Below, in pieces: positions 6,598-13,353 of a DNA stretch of 20,464 nucleotides (position 1 is its first letter; each line of letters begins with the position of its first letter). Made by a program: the position numbers and the translations under genes. Below the pieces are notes generated by a model. The model made no database searches and was not told the origin of the DNA. It saw only the letters and a program-made list of their open reading frames with translations. The stretch spans positions 1-20,464 of the forward strand of contig CAZUAY010000029.1 of NCBI GenBank assembly GCA_964618405.1, in the 5' to 3' direction. The stretch comes from JBBQIY01 sp964618405 (GTDB lineage Bacteria > Verrucomicrobiota > Kiritimatiellia > RFP12 > UBA3636).

Positions 6598-7431
6598 TCA
6601 TTCTAGCGGAACGGCGAGCACTCTGCAAGTCTCAACCACGTCATGAACACGAAAAATTTTTCCACCAAGCCTGTACGCGTCCGCAGCGAACCTCACGCTG
6701 GCCGCAACTGCGTCTCCACCTTCCTCTGGATACAAGCCGCTTAAGAAATGTTTTCGTGATCCTCCAATCAGAATCGGTTGTCGACAGGCTGCTGCTAGCT
6801 CCGGAACCGCACGGAGCACCTCCGCGTTCTCTGCATGCCGTTTGCCAAATCCAAAGCCAGGATCAACAACGAGACGGGTTTCGGAGACACCGCGCCTGAC
6901 AACCGCTTCCACGAGGTGCTTCAGCTCCTCCACGACCCACATACCGAGCTTGCCCGGTTGGGCGGCACGCGGATACCCCACATGAACTGAATACCCTTGC
7001 ATTAGCACGAGGCCCGCCCCCGTGCTACGCGCCACATCGAGCATACGCGGATCGGCCAACCCAGAGACATCGTTAATGATATCAGCCCCCATCTCAATCG
7101 CCGCCTCTGCCACCGAGGCTTTCATTGTATCCACGGAGATAAAACGATCCGGAAACGCTTCCCTCATCGCTTTCACCACCGGAATAATGCGTTTGATTTC
7201 CTCGTCCGCACTGATCGGTGTGAACCCAGGCCGCGTTGACTCCCCGCCGATGTCTAAAATCAGTGCGCCTTCATGGAAAAGCCGCCGACCGTGCTCCAGC
7301 GCCTGATCGAGTCCGAAGTGCTGCCCCCCATCCGAAAACGAATCCGGCGTCACGTTGAGAATCCCCATCACCACCGGCTGTGTCAGGGTCAAGACCCTGC
7401 CACGACAAACCCAAATATTGTTTGCGTCCAT
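6598..7431 (-). CDS. folP: Dihydropteroate synthase
   Basis: This 277-aa enzyme condenses 6-hydroxymethyl-dihydropterin pyrophosphate with p-aminobenzoate in folate synthesis. The TIM-barrel signatures are in order: ILNVTPDSFSDGG at 24-36, DIGGESTRPG, SVDT, INDVSG, DPGFGFGK, GGSRKHFL and RVHDV. The length is typical. The usual MHMxGxP segment after the sixth strand reads MQGYSVHVGYP, a slightly altered or expanded loop. The start is supported by AGGAGA (minus strand, 7441-7446), 9 nt from the ATG. It lies 21 nt after the solute-binding gene and about 43 nt before cdaA. folP next to a diadenylate cyclase gene is also seen in Bacteroidetes. Confidence 0.95.
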   Translation of the reverse strand: MDANNIWVCRGRVLTLTQPVVMGILNVTPDSFSDGGQHFGLDQALEHGRRLFHEGALILDIGGESTRPGFTPISADEEIKRIIPVVKAMREAFPDRFISVDTMKASVAEAAIEMGADIINDVSGLADPRMLDVARSTGAGLVLMQGYSVHVGYPRAAQPGKLGMWVVEELKHLVEAVVRRGVSETRLVVDPGFGFGKRHAENAEVLRAVPELAAACRQPILIGGSRKHFLSGLYPEEGGDAVAASVRFAADAYRLGGKIFRVHDVVETCRVLAVPLE

Positions 7432-7452
7432 GTTTTCGTTTCTCCTACACCG

Positions 7453-9240
7453 CTACGGTTTTGGAAGCGGAAGCCCGCGCTTCATGGCGTCGGTTAGTGC
7501 CTCGGCGGAATCGGGATCAAACCACCAATAAACGAGCGCATCGTCGGCCGAACCAAACTTTGAAATGATGGTCTCAGGAACCCCAAACTTATTCCACCAG
7601 AGTATGCGCGTTGTATCGCTGTTCCAAAGCAAGATGTACGGTACAGCAGCCGTTGCAATCGAATCGATCTCGCGACAAATCTCATTGCGTGCGGCCAACG
7701 ACATCTCGGACTTTTGCTTTTCAATAAGCTCGTCTACGTGTGCATCGGCGAAACCGGTAATGTTGTTTCCACCTTCGCCCGTCGCTTGGGCGGAAGACCA
7801 CATACCTTCGGGATCTTTCTGCAGGCCGGCCGACCATGCCGCCCAGGTCATCTCGAAGTTGTACGAATCCATGTCGCGAGCCCACGCCGCCCAGTCCTTA
7901 CGCTCGGTTTCCAAACCTATCCCTACTTTTTCGAGATCACGCTTGTAGCGCGCCAAAAACTTGTCCGTACCGCCACTGTTCGTCAGGAACCGCACCACTA
8001 AGGGCTTACCCTCCTTGGCCAGCATACCCGAGGCTGGGTCTGGCTTCCATCCAGCTTCCGCCAAAAGCGCTCTGGCGCGGTCGGGATTATAATCGAAGAA
8101 CGGATTGGGGCAAGGGTGCTCGGCGTCGTAAAGGTCTTCGTAATAGGAGCGGTGAAGAAAATATTGTCCGTACATCATCGTCTCGTTGAACGTCTGGCGA
8201 TCAAGCAGATGCGCCAGTGCCTTGCGCACGCGAACGTCGTCGTAAGGCGGCCGACGCAGGTTCATTGCAAAGCCCTGAAATCCCATAGGACGTTGATTCC
8301 GGACCGATTTTTTTACAATCCAATTTCGGTCGAAACGCTCACCATCTGTTTCCTGCACCCAAATCCGCGCCGTATAAACGGGCATGACGTCGAAGCGTCC
8401 CTTGCGAAATGCCTCCCAGGCGTTTTCGGAATCGGAGAAGAACACATACTCAAGCGTCTCGAAGTTATAGAGATGCCAGTTCGATTCTCGTGACTCCGCC
8501 CACCAGTCATGACGACGCTTCATCTCAATCGAACGATTCTCCACTATTTGCCCTATTTCGTAGGGACCCGACACAACAGGAAAATCATAATTGATCTTGT
8601 TGAAATCTCGATCTTTAAAAACATGGGCGGGCATAATCGGGAACCCTCCCGCTGCGCCGAGATTGCGCCAATGCACTTCCGATGCTGTGAAGCGGATGCT
8701 GTTGGGAGCCAGCACCTCTGGTGGCGTCTGCGTGAAGGCGGCAAGTCCTACCTTGTGTGGACCGGTCATGTGGGTCGGATCCATGATGGCATCGAACGAC
8801 CATTTCACATCCTGGGCGGTAATCGGGTGGCCGTCGCTCCAGCGTGCGGCAGGATCGAGGGTAAACGTGAACACGCGCCCGTCATCGGATACTGCCCATG
8901 TACTGGCAAGCCCCGGTGCGTAGTCACCCGTCACATCATCCATACCCAACAGCGAACTGTACATAAAGCCGAAGACCTGAGAACTAAAGACATTATTATC
9001 CAACAAATAGTTGAGGCTCTTCGGCATCGAACCCGCGTAGACCACGATCCGCCCACCCGGCACCGCCCGATCCGAGGCGAAACGACTCCTACCCTGCGCT
9101 TTTCCGTCTAAGGGGAATACGGTGTCCCCTAAGCCGATCGATAGAAACAAGCCAGAAACTAGGGTGCACAAAAAAATGGCTCGGAAAACTTTTCTCCGAG
9201 AGGCAATTCGGACCATGCTAGGGATACTAACGCTAAACAT
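7453..9240 (-). CDS. Exported family-5 (YejA-like) peptide-type solute-binding protein
   Basis: This protein (up to 595 aa) is the periplasmic binding component of an oligopeptide/nickel-type ABC importer. The N-terminus has a basic stretch (RIASRRK) and a hydrophobic core (about 20-37) without a lipobox cysteine, so it is a cleaved signal peptide rather than a lipoprotein. The SBP_bac_5 features are GDYAPGLASTWAVSDDGRVF, ARWSDGHPITAQDVKWSFDA, a VRVRKALAHLLDR block and a C-terminal YWWFDPD segment that recalls YejA. No permease or ATPase gene is adjacent; the gene instead heads an operon with folP and cdaA. Two starts are possible: ATG at 9240 and ATG at 9216. Neither has a good Shine-Dalgarno, and the promoter position favours 9240 as a leaderless start. 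The substrate is unknown. Confidence 0.87.
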   Translation of the reverse strand: MFSVSIPSMVRIASRRKVFRAIFLCTLVSGLFLSIGLGDTVFPLDGKAQGRSRFASDRAVPGGRIVVYAGSMPKSLNYLLDNNVFSSQVFGFMYSSLLGMDDVTGDYAPGLASTWAVSDDGRVFTFTLDPAARWSDGHPITAQDVKWSFDAIMDPTHMTGPHKVGLAAFTQTPPEVLAPNSIRFTASEVHWRNLGAAGGFPIMPAHVFKDRDFNKINYDFPVVSGPYEIGQIVENRSIEMKRRHDWWAESRESNWHLYNFETLEYVFFSDSENAWEAFRKGRFDVMPVYTARIWVQETDGERFDRNWIVKKSVRNQRPMGFQGFAMNLRRPPYDDVRVRKALAHLLDRQTFNETMMYGQYFLHRSYYEDLYDAEHPCPNPFFDYNPDRARALLAEAGWKPDPASGMLAKEGKPLVVRFLTNSGGTDKFLARYKRDLEKVGIGLETERKDWAAWARDMDSYNFEMTWAAWSAGLQKDPEGMWSSAQATGEGGNNITGFADAHVDELIEKQKSEMSLAARNEICREIDSIATAAVPYILLWNSDTTRILWWNKFGVPETIISKFGSADDALVYWWFDPDSAEALTDAMKRGLPLPKP

Positions 9241-9247
9241 GGCGCAG

Positions 9248-9276
9248 AGTATACACGCCTCTACGCATCAAATCAA
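9248..9276 (-). promoter_or_regulatory. Strong sigma70-type promoter of the SBP-folP-cdaA-cdaR-coaB operon
   Basis: On the minus strand TTGATT (9271-9276) and TATACT (9248-9253) are separated by exactly 17 bp, and TG precedes the -10 box. Transcription would start at about 9240-9242. That coincides with the ATG at 9240, so the message may lack a leader. Confidence 0.7.
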
Positions 9277-9296
9277 GCGATGCTCGAATAGAAAAG

Positions 9297-9355
9297 GTAA
9301 TCGGTCAGTGACGGGGGGTGCCCCCGTTGACTGCCCGATTACAGTCGCGAGTCGC
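9297..9355. repeat. TAATCGG-type palindrome followed by heptamers, copy 1
   Basis: Left arm GTAATCGGTCAGTGACGGGG (from 9297) pairs imperfectly with CCCCCGTTGACTGCCCGATTAC, which ends at 9342. AGTCGCGAGTCGC (9343-9355) follows directly. It is a diverged relative of the perfect copy at 12947-12986, in the same orientation and with the same flank. Confidence 0.8.
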
Positions 9356-9429
9356 CATGCTTTAGGCCCTAGGAGCTTCGCCTGCGAGGCCGCAGTTAAC
9401 GCTGCGTCATTCACCCCTCATATTTTAAT

Positions 9430-12400
9430 TTATTTGGTGAGCTTGGCAAGAAGCTCCTCTGCTTGTCGGCGCTGGGCTTCTGATGTGTCAGCGTAGTCAA
9501 GAACCGCCTTGTAATCTGCCTTGGCCGCCTCTACTTCTCCGGAGGCTGCAAACGCAGAGGCGCGGCCGAGCAGCAACGCGACGCGCCAATAACCCGTTGT
9601 GGTGTCGATCTGTGCGTGTGCCAGAGTGGCTTGCGCATCTGCGTGCTGACCAGTCTGACTCTGCAGGCTGGTCAGTTGCAAAACAGCCGCAAAAAAGAAG
9701 GCTCCCCCACGACGGCGGCTCTTCTCCACAAGCTGCTTCAACGCTTCGATCGCGCCAGCGGGATCGTGGAGATTGGTCGCGCGATTATCCGCGAGGGCCT
9801 TCAGGATCGCATCACGTCGCATCGGATCGTTGCCACCGTCCTGCGCGAGCGCAGAGACCAGGTCGGTTTCGGCCTCAGTGCCTTTTCCAAGTGTGCTCCA
9901 GGCGCGGCCGCGAGCAAAATAGCCTTCGGACTGCTGCCAGAACGGCCAGTCGGCGATAGGTTCTTGGCCAAACTTTTCGATGAGCGCCTGTGATTGCCGT
10001 TGATCGAGCAGAGTCTGCATCATGGCGGTATGCGCCATGGCAGGAAGAGGAATACGCGCATCCAGTTCCGCCGCTTGGTCAAACTTGCGTAGTCGGCGTG
10101 CGCAGGAAGCCGCGGACTCCAGCACGTAGGCCTTTTGAAGGGCCGTCACGTTCCATTCCGCCAGCGCAATAAAGGCGTCAAGCGCTTCATCGATTTTGCC
10201 GTTGCGTTGCAAAGTTTCGGCGGCACGAAGCCTGTCCAAAAAATCGTCTGGGGCGTCCACCGCTTCGAAGGTGTGGCTACGCCCGAAGTAAAAATGTGCG
10301 AATTTTAACGGGAGATGACGGCTCTCCGCGCCAGTCGGGGAAAAGGCGGTAACCTCCGTGCCATTGGGTCGTACGCGCTGTCGAACCACATTAAGATGCC
10401 ACGGAAGGGAGGTCATCGGTTTGCGACCGATGACTTGATGCAGTGGGTCGTTCTCGTCTTGTGTAATCGGAATTCGCATTTCAACCGTCCAATATCCAGA
10501 GCCTTTTTGCACCGCGACTTCTACCTGGGAGTCCCAGTCATAGCGAGGTGTATCTCCTGTGCCCCAATCGGCATCGCAAACCACGCCCGCGGGGTTGACC
10601 GCAATTTCGTAGTAAGAATGCTGATCCGTTTCTAGCAGCAGGGCAACGACGTCGCCTTGCCAGAGGGCCAGATCGTCCGTCGCGGATGTCGTGGTATTGA
10701 GTTCGGCGTCAGGTGAATCCTCACATCGGATGGCCAAATACAACGACTCGTTGTTGCGCCAGCCGATCCGGAACGACGTTCCGTAGGTGGGCAGCCGCCC
10801 CGTCTGCATTTCTCGCAAGTTGCCGCCGATTGTCCCGCGCCCCTGTTCCCAGTAGGGCTCATCGAGTACACCGTCGATGGTGATATTTTGCGCATCGTCC
10901 AACAACCGCAATAGCGGAACCCGTCCGCGCTTCTGCGCGAGCTGGCGGCATTTATTGCGCAGGTTGTTGAGGTAGCCGTCTAGCGGCGCAAGGCGCCGTC
11001 CCCAGACGGATTCCGGAGGGACTGTTTTCTGGGCGGCGTCAAACAAGGCGAGAGCCTGTTCGACGCTGGCAAGATCCTGATCCATGTCCTGCCAGTGCGC
11101 TTCGCAGTGCAGAAAGAACTTCTTCATCCCTTCGCTGGCGGGACCATAAAAGAGGCGGCAATAGTCGTCGAAAAGCACTTTTACGTCATCTTCCCAGTAC
11201 AGTCGTGCTGTGAAATAGACCATGAAATGGTTGAGTGCGATATCGTCCCCTTGCCAGCGACTTCCCATGCTGAGCCAGATGTCTTCGCCCATCGAATACT
11301 TCTTGGTGTCCTGAACACTACTTCCCAGCGAAAGCGGCGTGAAGGCGGGGAAGTAAAACCCGCGATCCGTCAAAGGGTAGTTCTCGAAGAACAACAGCTT
11401 GTTGTCCGTTTTCTGTCGCCACGCTTCGCGCAACAGGCGCGCTTCCTCTTGCTGCTCGGGGCGGCTGCTCATCGGGCGGCGTCCACCGACGATGCAGACG
11501 AGGACATTGGGTTCGAGCCGTTCGATCTTTTCTGGAGGGAGCGTGTAAATGCCGTAGGCGCAGTTGCAGATCCATTTATCGGGATGCGTCTTAGCGACCT
11601 CCTTCGCGACACGATTCACAAACTCCCAAACATAATCTGAGAGTGCTCCGCGGGAGCCGCGTTCGGGCGTGTCCTTGCCTCGGCAAAGCTCGCACTGGCA
11701 GATCGAGGAATATCCGTCGGGAGGCATGACCGAGACGGACTGAAAGTCGTAATGGTCGAACAGCGCTCGAACGTAGGCGACCGTTTCTGCGAACAACTCT
11801 GGGTTGGAGTAGCAGAGCTGGTTATTCTGAATGGCTGGGTCGTTCTGGCGTTTGCCATCGTAGAGCGCAAACCAGTCGGGGTGGGCCTCCAGAATCTCTT
11901 TACGGTCGGTCATCGGTACGAGCCCGTGCGGGATTAGGATCTCGGGTGCATCGCGCAATCCCAAGCGCATAGCCCAGAGCGCATTTTCCGGCGAGCCGAT
12001 CGCAAAGCGGAAATTGATCTGACGCACTGGGAAAGCGGGACGCCCAATGAGATCGATTTCTTCTAGCGGAATCGTCTTGCATTCCGGCGCCACCTCGCCA
12101 AGTTCGCCGGGCATATACCAACGCATGCCGAGTTGACGTAGAAAACCGCACACGGCATTGAATGATCCGCGCTCGTCGAAAGACCACACCATCGTGTTAC
12201 CGTTGCGGTCGAGCGGTTCGTCCACGAGCGGCACAGCGCAGGGCACCAAAGGTAGCGCAACTCGGTTTTTGTAATGCCCTGCCATCGGATTTCCCCAAAG
12301 GGCACCCGTGATCGCTTCCCATTCCTTCTGGACGCGACCGCTTGTCCAGTCGGGATAGCCGTGCGGCCAAGGTTCCACAGGTGTATAGTCGTCGTCGCAT

Positions 12401-12750
12401 CCAAGCAGAGCCAGCCAATTCTCGCCGGAAACAATCCGGTACCCGCCGTCTTTAATCGTGTAGGGCACTATCCCCAGCTTGTCCGTGTGGGGACTATGCC
12501 CGATGTAGATCTGCACTGGGGCGCCCCCAGGCCGATTCGTGATTGTCAGACGTGCACCCGAAAGTTTTTCGAGACCCCGTTGCATTTCGGTAGCGGCCAG
12601 ACGTGTCATCCGGGGAGGCGTATCGGCGATCACAATTTCGGCCTGGGGCTTTCCGTTCTGAACGAGGAATCCCCCCGCTTGCCCCGCTGCAAGTTGACAT
12701 ACGTTCACGAGAACCAGAAACAAGATACCGTGACCATTCATTTTGTTCAT
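9430..12750 (-). CDS. Exported DUF4838 + CBM9-like + TPR-like protein
   Basis: This 1106-aa protein has a signal peptide (hydrophobic GILFLVLVNVCQLAAG, then QAGG). It continues with a GH20b/GH67N-like alpha/beta domain (about 28-100, AATEMQRGLEKLSGARLTI and IYIGHS) and a DUF4838 core (about 235-560). The core carries PPDGY and a C-x-C-x2-C motif at C351, C353 and C356. A CBM9-like beta domain (about 620-824, IDGVLDEPYWEQG) and an alpha-helical TPR-like tail (about 840-1106) complete it. DUF4838 is found in polysaccharide-degrading PVC bacteria and resembles TIM-barrel glycosidases of the GH67/GH115 kind, but activity is unproven. The start at 12750 is chosen for the signal peptide and AAGGAAA (minus strand, 12754-12760); the open frame extends 48 codons further without support. 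It is transcribed away from its two shorter relatives. Confidence 0.87.
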   Translation of the reverse strand: MNKMNGHGILFLVLVNVCQLAAGQAGGFLVQNGKPQAEIVIADTPPRMTRLAATEMQRGLEKLSGARLTITNRPGGAPVQIYIGHSPHTDKLGIVPYTIKDGGYRIVSGENWLALLGCDDDYTPVEPWPHGYPDWTSGRVQKEWEAITGALWGNPMAGHYKNRVALPLVPCAVPLVDEPLDRNGNTMVWSFDERGSFNAVCGFLRQLGMRWYMPGELGEVAPECKTIPLEEIDLIGRPAFPVRQINFRFAIGSPENALWAMRLGLRDAPEILIPHGLVPMTDRKEILEAHPDWFALYDGKRQNDPAIQNNQLCYSNPELFAETVAYVRALFDHYDFQSVSVMPPDGYSSICQCELCRGKDTPERGSRGALSDYVWEFVNRVAKEVAKTHPDKWICNCAYGIYTLPPEKIERLEPNVLVCIVGGRRPMSSRPEQQEEARLLREAWRQKTDNKLLFFENYPLTDRGFYFPAFTPLSLGSSVQDTKKYSMGEDIWLSMGSRWQGDDIALNHFMVYFTARLYWEDDVKVLFDDYCRLFYGPASEGMKKFFLHCEAHWQDMDQDLASVEQALALFDAAQKTVPPESVWGRRLAPLDGYLNNLRNKCRQLAQKRGRVPLLRLLDDAQNITIDGVLDEPYWEQGRGTIGGNLREMQTGRLPTYGTSFRIGWRNNESLYLAIRCEDSPDAELNTTTSATDDLALWQGDVVALLLETDQHSYYEIAVNPAGVVCDADWGTGDTPRYDWDSQVEVAVQKGSGYWTVEMRIPITQDENDPLHQVIGRKPMTSLPWHLNVVRQRVRPNGTEVTAFSPTGAESRHLPLKFAHFYFGRSHTFEAVDAPDDFLDRLRAAETLQRNGKIDEALDAFIALAEWNVTALQKAYVLESAASCARRLRKFDQAAELDARIPLPAMAHTAMMQTLLDQRQSQALIEKFGQEPIADWPFWQQSEGYFARGRAWSTLGKGTEAETDLVSALAQDGGNDPMRRDAILKALADNRATNLHDPAGAIEALKQLVEKSRRRGGAFFFAAVLQLTSLQSQTGQHADAQATLAHAQIDTTTGYWRVALLLGRASAFAASGEVEAAKADYKAVLDYADTSEAQRRQAEELLAKLTK

Positions 12751-12907
12751 TGATTTCCTTTTTTCTGTAGGCTTTCCGCAGTGCATACGTGCGATAGATA
12801 GCTCAAGAACACATCTGGATAGGCAGAATTTTTCACTGTTATACCCAAACCACTGCATAGCACGTAGATTAGTTTCTTCTCGGATAAAGAGCAAGCACTA
12901 AAACAGC

Positions 12908-12948
12908 GCGAAACGTAACGTGCGAAACGTAACCGCAAAACGTAACGT
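12908..12948. repeat. Three tandem 13-14-bp CGTAAC units
   Basis: Units start at 12908 (GCGAAACGTAACGT), 12922 (GCGAAACGTAACC) and 12935 (GCAAAACGTAACGT). The last unit runs into the palindrome at 12947. Confidence 0.75.
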
Positions 12949-13018
12949 AATCGGTCAGGCACAGGGGGCTGTGCCTGACCGATTACAGTCGCTAGTCGCT
13001 AGTGGCTAGTCACTAGTA
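12947..13018. repeat. Perfect 40-bp TAATCGG palindrome followed by heptamers, copy 2
   Basis: The 18-bp arms are perfect: GTAATCGGTCAGGCACAG (12947-12964) and CTGTGCCTGACCGATTAC (12969-12986), around a GGGG loop. Heptamers of AGTCGCT/AGTGGCT/AGTCACT type follow at 12987-13018. There is no T-run, so it is a repeat-type palindrome rather than a terminator. Confidence 0.88.
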
Positions 13019-13019
13019 C

Positions 13020-13072
13020 TGATCGCGGACGATTCCGGTCTCACCGTAATCGGTTAGTGACGAGGGGGCAGC
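13020..13072. repeat. 27-bp dispersed motif (copy A) joined to a decayed TAATCGG arm
   Basis: 13020-13046 matches the reverse complement of 16111-16137 at 26 of 27 positions. It abuts a third, one-armed relative of the TAATCGG palindrome (GTAATCGGTTAGTGACGAGG from 13046). It appears to be a truncated copy of the fuller two-hairpin element at 16098-16153. Confidence 0.8.
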
Positions 13073-13207
13073 AAGTGGGCGCACCATCAGCGATGCGGGT
13101 CTCCGCGTCTGTAATCGCAATCGGGGTCGATATCGGTATCGGGATCGTATTTCGCTAAGCAGTGGTCGTAACGAACGGAGCACCCGAATTGTAAGGAAAT
13201 TAGGGGA

Positions 13208-13239
13208 TAGACAAACCTTCTGAAATAGGCGAGTATAAT
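13208..13239 (+). promoter_or_regulatory. Candidate promoter of the first tandem DUF4838 gene
   Basis: A perfect TATAAT lies at 13234-13239. The best upstream hexamer is TAGACA (13208-13213), at a long 20-bp spacing, so a -35 box is doubtful. A start near 13246 would give a leader of about 108 nt. Confidence 0.4.
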
Positions 13240-13353
13240 GTCGTTCATTTTGGGCATGGTAGGGTGCTACGCAGAAAGGGGACGGTTACCTGGAAACAAC
13301 TCCATACCCGCCGTGAACAGTCCCGCTACAAACCACAAAAGGAAACGTAAAGA

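Larger units (their letters stand above)
12751..13353. other. Divergent intergenic region built of repeats
   Basis: This 603-bp gap between the divergent DUF4838 genes has no supported gene. From left to right it holds an upstream region for the minus-strand gene, three 13-14-bp CGTAAC units, the perfect 40-bp palindrome and a heptamer tract. It continues with a 27-bp dispersed motif, a decayed third TAATCGG arm, ATCGGG-type hexamers (about 13119-13148) and the promoter region of the plus-strand gene. No clear promoter is seen for the minus-strand gene. Confidence 0.65.

Noticed and set aside
8509..9111. 200-codon open frame antisense to the solute-binding gene
   Set aside because: No domain, no start signal, and complete overlap with a convincing gene.
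12751..12894. 48-codon upstream extension of the large DUF4838 protein
   Set aside because: The extension puts a charged, non-signal sequence before a good signal peptide. The ATG at 12750 has its own Shine-Dalgarno, and the first start codon has none.
12947..12986. Perfect palindrome as an intrinsic terminator
   Set aside because: No T-run follows on either strand, no gene ends beside it, and related copies lie in other gaps.
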